In this document: positions 36,034-49,599 of the stretch, piece after piece
Numbering within the stretch: the first letter of the stretch is position 1
How the letters are laid out: each line of letters begins with the position of its first letter
Origin: Lutraria lutraria
Lineage: Eukaryota; Mollusca; Bivalvia; Venerida; Mactridae
Assembly (NCBI GenBank): GCA_964023205.1
Contig: OZ026838.1
Span: 31,399,843-31,463,842, forward strand
Reading direction: 5' to 3'
Length of the DNA: 64,000 nt
Program-made: the position numbers and the translations under genes
Notes under the pieces: model-generated
Told to the model about the DNA's origin: nothing
Databases searched by the model: none
Seen by the model: only the letters and a program-made list of their open reading frames with translations

Positions 36034-39000
36034 CTAAGGCTCTATTGATAAACACGCCATACGGTATATATACTAATAGTAACGTTTATATGTAGCATTT
36101 CACAAAATTCATATTTTCTGTAGTTGTTTGACATGTATATTACATGTATTTAACTTGGAAATATGAAAATATCCCGTTTACGATTATGTTATCTGTAACT
36201 TTAGTACATTATTTTCAGTAAATATCTATACTAATACTTGTTACTGGGTATAGGGTATGTTAAACTGGACCTGCAAGAATAGAACATGAATATTATACAA
36301 GAAGTTAGATCTCGCTTTGTTGAATCTGGAATATTAATGTTTTGATTCCATCTACTGGTACACGAATACGGTCAGTATTTCACTGTGCAAGCAATACCAA
36401 TTCAAACTCTTCCAGTGGATTCTTGAAACTCCAAATTGATGACATAGGTTAGAATGAATGGAAACTTACATATCGTGTCGTGTATCTCATCAAACTCCCC
36501 GCAGCGGTTACCTCCCTTGATCAGTTATAGTAGCAAAGCATGACGTAACCGGTGTGAGGAGTTCGGTATCTCATTTGTTCTTATGATATGATGTATCCAT
36601 CTTAATTGTGTTGTACAGCATGCTTCAGAACTTAACCATGCTGATGCGCTTTTATGGTATCAAACAAATTACATATAACTTCTGGATTTTGTATGAACCT
36701 TATTTTCGTCTATTTGTATTAAATAGGTTTTGGGGTTTGGGATATAGTACTTACGGAAGATAGGATTTTGGTGTATTTTTTTCAGGGTTAATTATAAAAT
36801 GTGAAACTAAAACATCTGTCTCTATAGTATTTTCGGTCAGCATTAAAGGACGGCTTGAATTATTTTTTAAAAGAAATTTTCATTTTTTATATACATGTAT
36901 TTTTATTAGAACGGAATGGTTATAATAACGTTGGTCCATTAACAAATGTGAAACTACTCCATACAAAAGGTATGTATCTGTGCGCCAAGTGCTGTTGATA
37001 AAATGGTCTAAATCTATATATTTAGATGCGATAGTGTATAAACGTATGACGCTTGTTCACTCAAGATAAGAAACTTTGAAACGTATTCTGGTAGGACGTT
37101 TGACACAATCGGTATTCCTGGACTAGCACTACAAGTAACGGCCAACTTCCATACATGCTACGTTGGACTACTCCTGTATCCGACAGGGAAGGACGAATAC
37201 AGACCCATATACAAGCATTCATTCTACCCATCAAACTCCAATGAATATGTGGAATAAATTATAGATAAATCATTCACCACGAGCTTTTTCTGATTTGTAT
37301 AATTTTGGAATTTGTTTCCACGAAATACAAATATAGAAAAGGGAGTGTATTAGTTAGGAATAGTATCTCCCTTTATGATGCAGAGTCCAACATTTCAAAA
37401 TGTTTGATATTCAATCAGTTATGTTGGGATGTCATAATTTATAAACACTTAAGATCAGGTACTTCTAAGTCAATAAAGTTTGTATTTAATAGGTTCCTTA
37501 AGTATATTAATAATTATCTTAAATGTATTCAACCAAAACGTCACTGAGGAACGTAATATTAAACACAATTGTACTGAACTGATGTTAAGTCCGGATATAT
37601 CTAATGAGCACATCCATTAGTCAAAGCCCTCTACACATAAATAGCTTCCCGTTCCATGTTGTACAGCACCACAGTCGTTGAGACAAGTCAATGGGAACCA
37701 GTTTAAGATACTGTTCGAGTTGTCTCCCTTGGTTCAATGATAATACCTAAAAATTACTTGTTGTCGCAAACACGGGCCAGCTAAAAATAGGGTAGGTAGG
37801 TAGGTATGTATAGGCATTAATTTTTTTCTCTCGTTTTTAAACAGGAATAGAAATATTTGGAAAACGTTTTGTCTATCGGGTGTACTACAATAAATTAATA
37901 GGGGGTGCTTTCCAAATGTTTCCAATTTTTACTTGCCTGAACTAAAATGATCTATTTGTATAGAAGTGAGACTAATATAAACAATATGTAACAATTAGCA
38001 AAGTAAACTGTTCCTCTCATTTATTCCTAGTGCTCTCAAATAGCAAAGGAAAGACATTTTTGCGACGATCTATGGCAGCTTAAATTCGTGCGTCAGCCTG
38101 CACATAAGGGAAACTTGAACAAAAGTCCAACAAAACCCATTGCCGGCCAAGTAGACTGGAAAATCAAGGTTGGCCACAACAATATCAATCCATATTCTGA
38201 ATGTCAACTTAACCTCTGTACTGTATAATCTGATTTGTACGTAATGTAGTCTAGATGTGGTCAAAATGAATTGGTATAAAAACTGTTTTGAATCTATTTA
38301 GGCTTGGATTTTGTATAGGAAGCAAATATACACCCAAAACTGCGGCATATTAATATATTACTACATTCGATTATTTTGCTAGATGTGTTGTTTGGCAGAG
38401 AAGCAGAACATTCTTAGTCACAAATAAAGATGGTGACTTTTTTGGTCAAATTCATGTTTAAGCCAAGACTGTATCTTATTGCTGAAATATTATCAAAATT
38501 TAATGGAAGATGTTTTAACTGAATAATGATTATCATAAAATTTAAATAGAAAAAATGGAGAATTCATCCTGAATATGTGTCACATGATTAAAGAGAAAGA
38601 TAAGACACCACGATTAGAGAAGATTTTCATAAATGCACACACAATCATGTAATATGATGTATAGTTCACTATGTTATCCGAACTTTGTCGTCCGAAAATA
38701 TTACAGCACAGTACTATAAATGTAATGTCTACTAATGACTATTCTTGAAAATTCACGAGTCTTCTGTTGGTCATAATGCTTAATGCAATATGATACTGTT
38801 GTAAAAATTCAATGAATACTATCAAAAATGTGATTATTCAAGAAAATGTTCGGAAAATGCGGCATAAACTTTTTTCAATACCACGTGCACGTACGGATGC
38901 TTCAGAAACGAAGTATACTCACGAAGATGTAACCAAATTGCAATCTGCATTATGAATCTTGGCTTGGGTCAATTAAAATTGCAGACAAGATTAGTTCTCA

Positions 39001-39769
39001 TTAAAATCATTCTGCAAAATCGATATGTACAGTGTTTATTGAGCATTTAAGTGTACCCTTTTCGGACAGTAAAATTCGGATACATAAACAAATGGACGAA
39101 AAGGGAGCGATTTTATTTATTTTTTGGCAGGTCCAAAAAAGGTTTAGGATCGGCAGCCAAAAACATGGTCGCTCGGGTTAAGCGGAAACAAGTATTTTTT
39201 TAGGCCTAAGATAAATAGGATGTCCGAAGAAAAAAATGTAACTCAATCCACACATATACGTAATTTGTAGATCTATTGCATGGCAATTACTATTTAGACG
39301 TTCTCTAATACGTTTCCGACGTATCTGGTAACTAAAGAAGTCATTACATATTCTGCATGCATATACATATTCTAAGTTAAATCAATATGTTTATCATCTC
39401 TTGGAGATGTTTCCATTATGTATCAATCTAAATTGTTTCTACTTTATTTTACAGATAGTGTGGTTTAAAACAGAAAAAATCGAAAATGTTCATTTCAGGT
39501 GTTTTCTAACTTAGATGATAGATTGTTAATACGTGCCTGTCATATCGAATGGTTGATTATCCTAGTAATTGCGACAATTAGCAAACTAATGATGATTCAG
39601 CGGTATTAAAATATATTTGCACATGATTTTATGACGTAACCTCTCCTATATAGCTATATTGTATATAAATAAATTTATGCGTGATAATCATCATGCGTGT
39701 ATGTAATGCATAGTGCACGTAAGACAATAATAATACACTTAATCGTAAATGACACAGATTGTTTTAATA

Positions 39770-39920
39770 AGGATACAGCGTGAAAAATCGTTTTGTACGT
39801 GTTCCAAAGCAAAACGCTGCTATTTGTTATCTAAACACAACCGTTTTTATTCAAAACGCTTAGTGTTTTCTGACTAAATATAAAACGCGTCTGTTTTAAT
39901 TCAAAACAGCGGTGTTTTTA
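39770..39920. repeat. Cluster of AAAACG(C) / (G)CGTTTT half-sites
   Basis: ATCGTTTTGTACG, CAAAACGCTG, AACCGTTTTTATTCAAAACGC, AAAACGCGTCTGTTTT and CAAAACAGCGGTGTTTTT lie within about 150 bp in both orientations. A second cluster of similar words is at 42520-42690. Confidence 0.7.
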
Positions 39921-40499
39921 CTATGACATAATAACTTTTACGAATTGTTATAATTCGTGGGACAGATGATTTGAAACAGCTTCATAAATGAATAAGACTA
40001 CATACGTGTCGGAAAAAATGAAGTATAAATCTCCTTTTTTTAATAACCAACCAGACATAAACACTACATGTTTCACCGGTGTGCAAATCAAGCATACCTT
40101 TTAATCTGTAAACACGCATTAATTAGGTAATATATATCGGTAATTAAATTTAAACAGATAATGGACAAATAAATTGATTTCTATGGACAATTTGCATCAA
40201 GTAGATATAAAAGATTACAAAATTCAGTTAATTTGACAACTTTGCATTTCAAGATGTGTCGAGATTATTTATAGTTCGCGGTTGAACGGGCGCACGACGT
40301 AAACAGAGGTTACAGACAGACGAAAAGGTATTTTGACAATAATATCGCTTACATTATGTGTTCCTTTTTGTTAGCTTTATTGAAGAATGTCATATCCTTC
40401 GTTTTGTTGGAGTAAGTAGTTATTATTTATTGGAAGTTTTAATGTGTGAATGACAGGAACGTACCCACCCACTTTCAGTTGAAACCCCCGCTCTCAAAT

Positions 40500-41275
40500 A
40501 GATCGGGGGCATATTTTTTTGGTCTCTCTGTTTGTCTGTTTGTACCAAACTTTAACCTTGCCTATAAAATCAAAACGCCGGCATCTACATTCATCTAACT
40601 TCATCTGTAGGTTCCTCATGACAACCTCTACAGGACCTGTGCATTTTCAGGTCAGTAGTTCAAAGGTCAAGGTCACAGGGTCATTTTTGTTAAAAAAATG
40701 CCGACATTTCTTTTAGGATACTACTCCTACATTTTTTCATGGGATTTTGACGAACTTTCACAGACTTGTTGCTACCAAAAATCTCCACACAAATATTCCG
40801 GGTTTCGCGATTCGATCATTTCTGACGGAATTATGGCCCTATGTTATTTTTGTGTGATTGTAACAGCGAAATACTCTTGTTTCCTTGTTTTCTCAAGGGA
40901 TTTTGATAAAACTTCCATGGAACTATTGTTATCGAGATACCCAATGCATGTTGTAAAGGTTTTATGATCGATAAATTTTGACGGAATTATGGCCCTTTGT
41001 TTATTTTGTGCATATGTAATATATAGATAAATACTCTTCTGTTTGCAACTAATTCTGTATTTCTCAAGGGATTTTTACCAAGCTTTGACAGAACTATTGT
41101 CACCAAGTTCCCCAGCACATATTGTCAGTGTTTTGTGATTCGATAATTTTTAGCAGATTTACGGCCCCTTGTTAGCCTGTACCAAACTTTAACCTTGCCT
41201 ATTAAATCAAAACGCTATCACCTGCAATCATCAAACTTCATATCTTGGTTCATCATGACTAGGATTAGGTTAAGT
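40500..41275 (+). repeat. Longer member of the TACCAAACTTTAACC repeat family with internal reiteration
   Basis: Starts after GATCGGGGGCATATTTTTTT. The opening TGTACCAAACTTTAACCTTG recurs at about 41198. Between them, units carrying TCAAGGGATTTT, GACGGAATTATGGCCC and TTGTGATTCGAT (or variants) repeat two to three times. Short ORFs inside are read-through of the repeat. Confidence 0.85.
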
Positions 41276-42519
41276 AAACAGTCACGTGTTTATTGGATTT
41301 AACATAATTTTTTTATAAAAATGGGAAAAATAGTACAATAAATTATAATGATAAGTACGAGCTACAATTTTCATTCATGTCGTGAATATCAAAATCTATC
41401 TAGTATGTACGCTCCATGTGACAGTATGTTTCTTGATGTTGTGTCTATAAGGAAATTCCGAAAATGCTGGTTTACTTTGAGGTTAAAACCAAGTATATAC
41501 ACATAAAACTGATCCTTAAATAACAGATATATGTATCTATGTTAAAAATAAGTTAATATGATAAAAAAATCAGGTATGATTGATATATGCAGATATTTAT
41601 CCTGATTTAGTTACACAATGTTGAGACCAGGCTTATGCTTATTGAATAGAAATGATGTGGGATTTCTATGCTTGCTGAATTGACAGCATTTGTACCTCCT
41701 GTACTTCGCATGTACATTTTACTTATACATGTATATAAGTAAAATATATGGCAGATGTATCATTATACAAACATGTACATCTAAATACTGGTGAAAGAGT
41801 ATAATATTGCCATAACTTTCCGAGATAACATAGGCCTAAAAAAAAATTTGAAAGCCATATGTAATGGTTTATTAGCATATTTTTATGAAAACTGATGAGC
41901 CTGTGACCTGTCTCAGTTTAAAATAGAAATCATATTATGTTCTTCTTGCATATTTAAAAGAAATCAAGGTAGATGTATTTGCTAATACAGTTTCATATTT
42001 TACTTTCAGTTGACAGAACTCTGTTTTCAACAAATGGTTGATTTGGCTATATATTTGCTGATGAGGTTTATATTCTGTTAGAAAGTGTTGGAGAGCAGCA
42101 ATCGTAATGTTGGTTGTAAATCCAGATTGTAAATGCAATTTCTTAAAAAACAACTTTTTAATTAAAATGTTATAAGACTACAATTATTTCATTTTAACAT
42201 TAGTAGCAGCTGTTGGCAGACTTTATCCGTCGTGTTCTTTAGAAGTTCTTATTGTTCCAAAAGAAAAGTTTGTGCCTTGTGAACTAATAATTCTATGAGA
42301 AAGCAGCATTTATTTGGTGCAGAATGTGACTTAGTGGTGTTGATTTCCAAAAGTTTGTCATTATATTAAATGTGTTAAATAAAAATACAGACATGTACAT
42401 AATCATGTAGGTATGATACATACATTGTATATAGACCTCTGTGTTATTACTTTATTTGCAGTGATTATAACAGACAGCTTTGAAACAAAACATGTTGTAA
42501 ATTAAAACATATATTTAGC

Positions 42520-42690
42520 AAAACGGTTTGGTGTTTTGCCTGATTAACAAAACTACTGGTGTTCTACAATAAAACACTTGTAGTGTTTTAAAAAAGCGTT
42601 TCGTGTTTCAAAAGTGTAACAAAAAAGTGTTTTGCTTTTGAACATGTCATGTGTTTTGTAATGAAACATGTGACATGTTTAATAGATAAA
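42520..42690. repeat. Cluster of AAAACAC/GTGTTTT and CGTTTC half-sites
   Basis: CAAAACGGTTTGGTGTTTTG, AAAACACTTGTAGTGTTTT, AAGCGTTTCGTGTTTC, AAGTGTTTTGC and ACATGTGACATG alternate as short palindromes. The 3' end of the LINE RT fragment (42588 on) runs into this block, so one interrupts the other. Confidence 0.65.
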
Positions 42691-44420
42691 TCAAGGCTTT
42701 TTTGTAATTCATCGACTGTTTTTCCAACAATTACCATGTCATCAGCGAATAGCAAAATCATTATACATATTAAACTGACTGATAATCCACATAAAGAGAC
42801 TTTTCGCAGGAAAAGTTCAATGTCGTTTAAAAACATACCTAAAAACGTTAATGAATTTGTCTGGCTTTGTAGTAAACCAACAGCTATTTCGAAAATGTCT
42901 GATAATTTATTGTTGTGTTTTACGCATGATTTGACAATATCATACATACTCCTAAACATTACAAGTATTCTACCGTCCAATCCCATATTAAATAATTTGT
43001 ACCATAATGCATTGCGATATATAGAATCGAAAGCCTTTTTCAGGTCAATGAAAGCGAAATACAATCTTTGCTTATTGTTTAAATATTTTTCTATCAGAGA
43101 ATGTAAAATGAAAATAGCGTCTGTAGTACTGTAATCTTTTTGGAATCCAAACTGCGCATCCGAAAGTAAATTGTATTTCTCATGTCATTTTTTAACCCTT
43201 ATATTCAATATACTAGAAAACAATTTCCTAAAATTACTTAACAACGTTATCCCGCGATAGTTAGATACATCTTGTTCTGGGAAAACACGAGAGTTAAAAA
43301 CTTTATTGAATACGTCACAAAGATGCCCAACCAATATATCATTGGTTTAGAACTATGACATATTCATTCATGGGATTACCAGCCGGACATGTAGATTTAT
43401 TACGTTTCAGTTTCTTGATTGCTAGCTCAACTTCTGAAATACTAATAGGTTCATTTAATTCCAAATATGTTTCATTCTTTACATCGAAATCATTAGAACA
43501 GTTGAATTGCTCAACACACTCTAAGTTATTAATGTCGATGTCATCTTTATTCATACATACTAGAAAAATATTGCTTAAAATCCTTCCCGGACCACTTAGT
43601 ATTATAATCATATCGCTTCTTCTTAAAAAAAACCTGCCAAAATCCCTTGGACATTTATTGCCTAAGTAAGTCATTTTTTTCTATAATTGATAACGAAGTT
43701 TACGCTTTTTTATCTTAATCATTTGTTTGTATTTTCTTTTGGCTTCAATGTAAAGACCGACGATTTTCTTCAGATTTAAAATAATTAAACATAGATAAAA
43801 CGCGTTTCTACTCTTTTTTTTTTAGCATTTTTGCATTCATGGTCGAACCATTCTTTATTATCTCTGACTCGGGACACCCCATTATTTTCATAAACTGTTT
43901 TCATAAATAATGGGTCGGCTACGTCACATATGAGCTGTCCGAAATCACACACCAATTCGTTTATATGTCTAGCATCAGTAGAATCACGTGATAATAAATG
44001 ATTGAATTCAGGCAATTTACCAATAATAGGTGTACGAAATTGTTGTTTAAATCCGCGTTCCATCTAAATAAATTGCGTTTACTGTAATCGCCGTCTGTAT
44101 TTTGTACGTTTGTTTAACAACGTATTGAGAATGGTCGCTATAAATATTAAAGTCATTCACTGAAAATCACCAATTAAATGAAGGTGTTTTCATGTGCGAT
44201 TAAGTAATCAATAATAGTACATACTGTAGTATTATAATATGTGTAAGAACCTTTATTAAAATCACCACCTAAACGACCGTTCACGATTTTCATTGAAGTA
44301 GGTTTAGACAAATCTAATAAATCCATACCTCTAGTATTACATATTGTATCGTGAGAGGCCCTGAAAGAGGACACATCTGCACAATAATCATCAGGGTCAA
44401 TATCACATACACAACTTTCC
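42588..44420 (-). pseudogene. Decayed non-LTR retrotransposon ORF2 (endonuclease C-terminus, linker, RT)
   Basis: Read on the minus strand from 44374: an endonuclease C-terminal piece (DTICNTRGMDLLDL, TSMKIVNGRLGGDFNKGSY, IDYLIAHENTF), a linker (44063-43785 and 43674-43339, the latter with ISEVELAIKKLKRNKS), then RT with NYRGITLLSNFRKLFSSILN, DAQFGFQKDYSTTDAIF, FIDLKKAFDSIY and LLFADDMVIVGKTVDELQKS. Several frameshifts and stops, including a stop after NIRVKK. Truncated at both ends: the thumb and 3' UTR are gone at 42588. Confidence 0.92.
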
Positions 44421-44431
44421 GCTCTATTTTA

Positions 44432-45762
44432 TCAAACTTTGATTTTAGCACACTTCTTCTTCTTCCAATATAGTACAGACACCTTCCGACGTAAACTCGT
44501 ACTGGCGCAGCGCGGTGTAGTGCAGGTAAAAACCCAGGTACTGTCTATCGGATGTTCACTGGTAGCGCTTCCCTCTTGAAGCTGTCGATAATTGCACAGC
44601 TGACTACTGATTGGGGAAGGCTGTTCCAGAGGCGACTGGTGTCTGGGAAGAAGGATCGCTGATAGCACTGAGTTCTTTAAGGTATCAGCTAGTGGAGTCC
44701 ATGACCTCTTGTGGAGCTGATGGCAGTGAGGTGGGACGTAGGGACTTCAACTAGGCCGTTCACAATGCGGTACATCATGGTCACCTTTGCATGGGCTGTG
44801 CGCTCTTGGAGAGTTGGCCACTCTGATTGCTGGAGCATAGTTATTACACTACTGGTTCTTCTGTAGTCTGAGAAGACCACCCTTGCGGCTCGAGGTTGCA
44901 CCATCTCAAGTTTCCAGATATTTGCATTTGCGAATGGATCCCATATGATAGATGAGTATTCGACGATAGACCTCACCAGGGTAATGTAGCATAGCTCTTT
45001 GGTCTCCCTTGGGCACTAATGGATATTTCACCGTAGGAATGATCTGGCATTGTTGGCTTTCTTTGTTATGATGTCAATGTCATGGTTCCAGCTGAATGAT
45101 TTTTTGGAAGTTGAGGCCTAAATATTTTGCTGTGTCCGCTTCTGGTACTATATGTCCATGTATGTTATAAGGTTGTCTGATAGGTTTTTCTTATTGGTTA
45201 TGTGAAGTATCTGGCACTTTTGATGATGAAATTCCAGTTTTCCAGTCGTCAGGGATGGTTCTTGGTCCAAAGAGGCCTGGAAGAACATCGTGAAGGCTGG
45301 TGTGAGCTCAGTCGCTACTTCATTCAACAGTCTTTCTGGTAGATGATCTGGACCTGTTGCCTTGTGTGGCTTGAGTCCAGCAAGGATCTTGGTTACTCCT
45401 TTCTCTATGACAGTTACTAAGTATATGCTCCACAGGGTCGTGTGGGCTTAGTCCCATGTCAGGGATAGTTGTGGTGTCTTCATTCTTGTTGAAGACGGAG
45501 GAAGACTGCTCGTTCAGGATGTTAGCCTCTGTGTTGCTGTCAGAGTGCGTTATGCTAGGTATTGCCTTCAGTGGTGCTACTCCTTGACTGTCTGTTTTCC
45601 TGCTCTTAATGAAGCTGTAGAACTTTTTGGGTTGGATTCAGAATCTGGGCCGATGTTATCTGTGACATACTGTTTGTAGGCCTCTTTACAGGAAAGCCTG
45701 GACTTTTTCTTGAGATCTTCTACACCAATATCACTATCTATCTTTTCAGATATGATAAACAT
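44432..45762 (-). pseudogene. Decayed jockey/CR1-like LINE ORF2 with its RT core deleted
   Basis: Minus strand, N to C: linker (RLSCKEAYKQYVTDNI, about 45690), start of RT (ILAGLKPHKATGPDHLPERL, about 45390), then directly LEFHHQKCQILHIT (about 45230) and YLGLNFQK, RT thumb, and the C-terminal domain (SSIIWDPFANANIWKLEMVQ; WPTLQERTAHAKVTMMYRIV) ending at about 44560 with a frame-shifted SFFPDTSRLWNSLPQSVV. The palm with the catalytic aspartates is absent between LDQEPSLTTG and KLEFHH. Clearly dead. Confidence 0.92.
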
Positions 45763-48386
45763 TCTGAATTTGACGATACTTTTTCAGCCATTTCGTTGCT
45801 ATCTACAGTTTCAAACACAGAATTGTCAGCTTCAGAATATTGAACAGAATTCGAACATTGCAAAATTTAACTTACATAATTATACACCCATCAGCAGGGC
45901 CTCTAACCTTACTTGCTTTTGTCTGTTTATCCTATTTATCACTCCAGTTTTTATTTTAGCTTTTACCCATAATAAAAATCCATCATATAAATATCACTTA
46001 TCATTTTCTAATATATTCAAATTACAATTCATGATGAAAGTTTTTACTTTCTTTACTTTAATCACTTATAAACATGAAAAAAGCCTAAAATATACGTCCA
46101 CTCATTCCTGATCACGTCCTTTATCAGGAATCTACTTTTACCCGAACACAGAAGTTGATCTCGAATTGCTAATATCTTGACAGTGCTTGTAGCATTAATA
46201 CAAGCTGCTACACGTCCCAATCGGAACTCATCGGCATTTGAAATTGTCTAAAGAAAATGCCCCGGACATAATAGGCCGGCCGCCATACTTTTGTTGTTGT
46301 TGTTCACGGGCTCCTTTCCCTCATGGCTGACCCTGGGAATCCAACGATGGACACAACCTATTTCACTTTCAACGGGAATTTGATGCCCATTTTATCAATC
46401 GCGAATGATAAACACGCTTGAAAATCTCCCGTTCTGAAAATGATTCTTGAAATCGAGTACCTAGTGTGGATAGAATAGTGACCAAAAACCACATAGTCAA
46501 AATTTGTAACCTAACATTTATGTACGAGGTGTATTTCTCAGTTACGGAAATGCCCGAGTAGTTACTAGTACGTTTGGTATACTAGACGTATTTCTCACTG
46601 ACGGGGATGCCCGAAGAGTTACGACTGCTGCAAGTCCGTGAACTTTCTTTTGTCAAACGAAATATTTGGTCCAATCATGCTCGGATAATATATTTCACTG
46701 TATTGTATCGATCCTTATGCAGGTTTTAAATTGTTCCGTAACCGTGGTCGAGTGGTTAGGGTGTCCGCCTTCGGAGCGGGAGATCGAAGGTTCAAACCCC
46801 AGTGGTGACTTGGTTAGAACTGATGCGGTCGGTTGTTGAGCCGCCAGCTAGTTAAAAATGGTTACCGTAGGCCCATCTCAGCCAGGCATCCGGCAAAAGG
46901 AGAAGGGATGTAGGGAGGTACTGCGTGAACATAAGATAGGTGTCTCATAAGCCAACTTGGCTGGCCCTTTCAATAGGGGCGACACTATAATAAACACAAC
47001 CTTTACCTTTTATTAGACTACTTGGTCTAAATATTGGACATTGCTTTTAAACTAATTATTGACATTTTCTTAACTTTCACTCATCTTTGAAATGTCGGCA
47101 TTTTAAGGTAAGAAAGAAGAAACATAATAATAAATTATGTTTCTTTTAGCTTCAAATTTTACGCATTGACGATTAAATCTATTAACTTCTGCTTAATTAA
47201 GATTAATACAACTCGAGGTTGTGATAATAATACATCTTCAAACTGAATGCTAAAAACAAGCAACATGAGCTGTTCAACTTAATGTTCTATATAAAAGTCA
47301 CTAAAAAGAAATTTAGAAGTTAATTTAGAAACGATCCTGTTAGACATATGGCCCACGTGGATACATGGTATAACACGTTACAGTGGTATAGCAGGATAAA
47401 TTTGACATATACGAGGGGTGATCAGACACGGCGTTTTATTAAGAACGACCGAGTCCTACTGTTACAAAATCTTCACATGATATTAACTAATATGTTTTGA
47501 ATCAGGCGGACAAATCTCAGTACAGTAAAGTTGCTATATTTCGATTACTTATGACGTCTTCAAATCATGTAGTATCGAGGTCGCGGCGCAGTCCAAAATT
47601 GCACTTAAATGTAAGCATTTATAGCTATTTAAAATTCACGGTACACATTGAAAACATAAAAAATAGCGGGAGACGTTATACAAACGTCGATTGGACGATC
47701 GTGACGTCATTATGTTAAATTTAGAAGACATTTGAATGAGAAGTTCTTTTAAAATTGTACTTGAAAAGTTTAACGGCAAAAATCACTGATTTCAAAATGG
47801 ACGTCACAAATCAGGCAAAACTTCGGACAGTTATGACATTCTGTGTGAATCTTAGGAAGAACCTTCCAAAACAAACAAAAATGATCGAAAACGTGTATAC
47901 ATACAAGACCGGGACAAAATGAAACATTTTTTTACAAAACTTAGTAGTTCTCATTCGTACGTTATCTGTTCGGGAAACATTTTGCATGCGTATATCGTAC
48001 ATTTACCACACGTCATATGTATACTTGTTAAGTATGCATATTACTTTTAATTGGACCCATATAAAGGGACAAGTTAGTTGTAGTAAAAAAGTTCGAGATG
48101 GGACGTCTTAGAAGCAGGTGCTACGTGTTGACCCCTACTGTATCCTACATAAAACCTATTATCAGTCATTCACCAGGCTTTTTATGCTAGACTTGTTGGT
48201 CAGTAAGAGTTCATCTGTACTAGGGAAAATTAGATGCTGCATGTACTTGTAAATGCTTACATTTGTTAGAATGTTATTCTTGCCCTCCATAAGAGTCACT
48301 GTCCCTGGAAGTTTTATTTAAGATATACATAATATTTTATTGACATAAAAACAACAACTGAGTACCGAATCATCTAAGGACACATT
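45763..48386. other. Intergenic, no gene seen apart from a SINE at 46737-47010
   Basis: AT-rich. The ORF at 45710-46111 is low-complexity without recognisable domain and overlaps the antisense of the LINE linker. A CG-rich patch (GGCCGGCCGCC) occurs at about 46282. Confidence 0.45.
46737..47010 (+). mobile_element. tRNA-derived SINE, second family
   Basis: CGTGGTCGAGTGGTTAGGGT and GAAGGTTCAAACCCC form tRNA A and B boxes, and the head can almost fold as a tRNA. A body with GGTCGGTTGTTGAGCCGCCA and GCCCATCTCAGCCAGGCATC follows, ending near CAATAGGGGCGACACTATAA. The acceptor arm does not close well and the body continues, so SINE rather than tRNA. Confidence 0.82.
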
Positions 48387-48593
48387 GACATCCCTGCCTC
48401 CAACTACCTCCGCATCGCTACATCAGCAAGCAGACGCCACGGGCAACGATATATGGTACCATACTGCCGAACAGACACTCTCTGCCACTCTTTTCCCTCA
48501 GCAACACGCCTGCGGAAAAGCATCCCGGAATACCTGGCAACTGCAGCCACCCTGGATGTATTCAAGGAGAGGATGGCACAATACAACGCCTAG
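48387..48593 (+). pseudogene. 3' end of a LINE ORF2 (last 68 codons)
   Basis: Frame from 48387 reads DIPASNYLRIATSASRRHGQ, then RYMVPYCRTDTLCHSFFPSA, TRLRKSIPEYLATAATLDVF and KERMAQYNA followed by TAG at 48591-48593. This is the standard C-terminal tail of jockey/CR1-like LINEs. Upstream the frame is closed, so it is a 5'-truncated insertion, as expected of target-primed reverse transcription. The longer ORF in another frame at 48385-48696 is a shadow of it. Confidence 0.9.
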
Positions 48594-49033
48594 AGATCAA
48601 CCACCTGTACATAGTTTTAGAGTTCTTAATCAGCACTTGTTTGCGCCTCACACCGACCATGTACGACAATGCTCCAGAGTGCGCCATGTGCATTAATGAA
48701 AGCAGTAGAGTATTGGTCTATATTTTTAATATAGTTTAGTATATAAATCTATATTTGACAAGAAATGTACATGAATTTTCAAAAAGTGTAAAATCACACG
48801 ATAACCATAGTGTTTTCTCAAAACAGATTTAACAAACACTGTCTCTGTTATTTATCAAACTTGTTACAAGTTATAAGAATAAAGTGTTCCCTAACATTTT
48901 ATCCCACTGTTTACTGATTCAAATACGCCCTGCTCGGTTTCACAGAAATATAAACCGCAATTTATTTTATGTAGGAAAAGAGAAAAACTATTCATGATTT
49001 TAATATCCTTTTCATTTCTATTTATAGCTATAG

Positions 49034-49050
49034 ATAGATAGATAGATAGG
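49034..49050. repeat. Short (GATA)n microsatellite
   Basis: TAGATAGATAGATAGATAGG, about four units. Confidence 0.85.
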
Positions 49051-49599
49051 TATATTCTTTATTTTCCTCCATAATTGAAGAGTATAACATATTTACAATA
49101 ACAATATGACATCATATAACAAGACCTAAATTAAACAATTACATGCATATATAATATATTACAAGGAAAACGTATTACTGTACCTAACGTCTGTTGCAGA
49201 CTGACCTTGTCGAAACGAAAAACAAGATACAGAGAACAGACTTAGAATTTTGACATACACGTTTACTAGTTACATAAACTTTATCTTGTCTGATAAAATA
49301 ATTATGTAATTAGTAGTATCAAGAGTGAATTTAAATTAACAAACAGACATGTATACACACTGCTATAATACAATTATCTATCATATTATCATTACCAACA
49401 TAACATACGATTCAGTACATGTACACATATAAGGGAAATAATTACATATCTGCACACTTGAAACAACGAGAGAAACAATGCTTACTGAATACTGACCAAT
49501 ACAGGTCAAACGATTATTTTAGAGCACTAGGTACGTAAAACATTGAATAGCGCGTATGTAAGTGACAGAGAGTACGGCTGTCCTATGTTATACTGCGTT

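Larger units (their letters stand above)
35005..42510. other. Gene-poor repeat zone
   Basis: No supportable exon. Besides the items listed separately there are relatives of the ACTGGTTCCCGTTCCATG word at 35290-35370 (inverted) and 37648-37740, each near a GGGAGACAACTC or GAGTTGTCTCCC motif. The rest is AT-rich sequence in which I see nothing definite. Confidence 0.45.

Noticed and set aside
40519..40967. Gene suggested by two overlapping ORFs
   Set aside because: Both lie in the interspersed repeat at 40500-41275, and one resembles read-through of the related repeat at 4430-4610.
42649..43134. Plus-strand ORFs at 42649-43134 and 43355-43669
   Set aside because: Antisense of the LINE RT and linker, whose minus-strand reading carries the RT motifs.
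46737..46810. True tRNA gene (Ser/Leu-like)
   Set aside because: Acceptor stem does not pair well and the sequence continues into a SINE body. The same applies to the heads at 10313, 24396, 32406, 56539, 56771 and 57140.
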